From an uncultured Lachnospiraceae bacterium (lineage in GTDB: Bacteria > Bacillota > Clostridia > Lachnospirales > Lachnospiraceae), in contig CAMPAX010000133.1 of the NCBI GenBank assembly GCA_946633495.1, forward strand, positions 1-6,436: a stretch of DNA of 6,436 nt. The letters run 5' to 3'. Positions 5,760 through 6,436 of the stretch are shown here, in pieces; within the stretch, counting starts at the first letter, position 1; every line of letters starts with the position of its first letter. The notes beneath the pieces are model-generated. The model made no database searches, was not told the DNA's origin, and worked only from the letters and a program-made list of their open reading frames with translations. Position numbers and translations under genes: made by a program.

Positions 5760-6436
5760 ATGGAAAAGACAATGGAGAAAATCGTAGCACTGGCAAAGTC
5801 CCGCGGATTCGTATATCCGGGCTCCGAGATCTACGGAGGACTGGCAAATACCTGGGATTACGGCAACATCGGCGTGGAACTGAAGAATAACGTCAAGAAA
5901 GCGTGGTGGAAGAAGTTTATCCAGGAGAATCCCTATAATGTAGGTGTGGACTGTGCCATCCTGATGAATCCGCAGACATGGATCGCTTCCGGTCACCTTG
6001 GAAGCTTCTCGGATCCTCTGATGGACTGCAAGGAGTGCCATGAGCGCCACAGAGCGGATAAGATCATCGAGGACTATGCTGCGGAGAAAGGGATCACCCT
6101 GGAGAGCTCTGTAGACGGATGGTCCCATGAGAAGATGCAGGATTTCATCGAAGAGAATAACATTCCCTGCCCGTCCTGCGGTAAGCACAACTTCACGGAG
6201 ATCCGTGAATTCAATCTGATGTTCAAGACCTTCCAGGGCGTAACCGAGGATGCAAAGAACGTGGTATATCTTCGTCCGGAGACAGCTCAGGGTATCTTCG
6301 TAAACTTCAAGAATGTCCAGAGAACCTCCCGCAAGAAGGTTCCCTTTGGCATCGGTCAGATCGGAAAATCTTTCCGAAATGAGATCACACCGGGCAACTT
6401 CACCTTCCGTACCCGTGAGTTCGAGCAGATGGAGCT
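5760..6436 (+). CDS. glyQS: glycyl-tRNA synthetase, dimeric alpha2 type (N-terminal part, runs off the window)
   Basis: This class II enzyme joins glycine to tRNA-Gly using ATP in the cytoplasm. The window holds 225 codons and two bases of the next; the family is usually about 460 residues in bacteria, so roughly half is present. The opening shows GFVYPGSEIYGGLANTWDYG (16-35) and WIASGHLGSFSDP (74-86), typical of eukaryote-like alpha2 GlyRS. A Cys4 zinc site is formed by CKEC (90-93) and CPSC (137-140). LRPETAQGIF (171-180) and motif 2, beginning FRNEITPGNFTFRTREFEQ (205-223), complete the catalytic signatures seen. The start at 5760 is supported by AGGA (5749-5752), seven bases upstream; an in-frame ATG at 5772 is less well placed. 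The 90-base gap after the lipoprotein shows no T-box and no clear promoter, so it may be read through from the promoter at 4795-4823. The heterotetrameric GlyQ/GlyS form is ruled out by these motifs. Confidence 0.97.
   Translation, partial: MEKTMEKIVALAKSRGFVYPGSEIYGGLANTWDYGNIGVELKNNVKKAWWKKFIQENPYNVGVDCAILMNPQTWIASGHLGSFSDPLMDCKECHERHRADKIIEDYAAEKGITLESSVDGWSHEKMQDFIEENNIPCPSCGKHNFTEIREFNLMFKTFQGVTEDAKNVVYLRPETAQGIFVNFKNVQRTSRKKVPFGIGQIGKSFRNEITPGNFTFRTREFEQME

Noticed and set aside
1..6436. CRISPR arrays, tRNA or rRNA genes, insertion sequences, integrases or attachment sites
   Set aside because: No regularly spaced repeats, cloverleaf-like segments, transposase-like proteins or flanking terminal repeats were seen. 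Coding density and codon use look even throughout.

Overview
The window is a housekeeping stretch of a Gram-positive, Clostridia-type (probably Lachnospiraceae-like) chromosome with roughly balanced GC. The evidence is strong AGGAGG-type ribosome sites, sigma-A-like promoters, a PreP-type M16C peptidase, the era-recO pair, a Lachnospiraceae-style lipoprotein and a dimeric (alpha2) glycyl-tRNA synthetase. All genes lie on the + strand. The organism is inferred from gene content and order, not from any marker RNA.

Layout: bases 1-51 may be the last codons of an upstream gene. An extended -10 promoter (86-115), flanked by two TCCCCCAC repeats, leads into a 971-residue M16C zinc metallopeptidase (164-3079). 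After 53 bases containing a small hairpin comes era (3133-4047), and after 42 bases with a strong ribosome site comes recO (4090-4728). No promoter is visible between the peptidase, era and recO, so they probably form one operon. Bases 4729-4895 carry weak hairpins, an orphan AGGAGG and a near-consensus promoter (4795-4823). They also carry a perfect 20-base inverted repeat (4847-4866) just ahead of a lipoprotein gene of unknown function (4896-5669). Two further structured elements, a long hairpin over the lipoprotein stop codon and a 17-base 8-1-8 palindrome, precede glyQS (5760 to the window end, cut off by the window edge).

Functionally the genes share no single pathway. Era matures the small ribosomal subunit, GlyRS charges tRNA-Gly, RecO loads RecA in gap repair, and the M16C enzyme clears peptides. 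The era-recO-glycyl-tRNA synthetase order is an old Firmicutes arrangement. Here the glyQ/glyS position is filled by the unrelated-subunit alpha2 enzyme, with a lipoprotein gene inserted.

I saw no new defence, mobile or biosynthetic system. The points worth a second look are a RecO that lacks the usual cysteine zinc-finger segment, two precise palindromes in the spacers around the lipoprotein, and the lipoprotein itself. No gene-free stretch exceeds about 170 bases.
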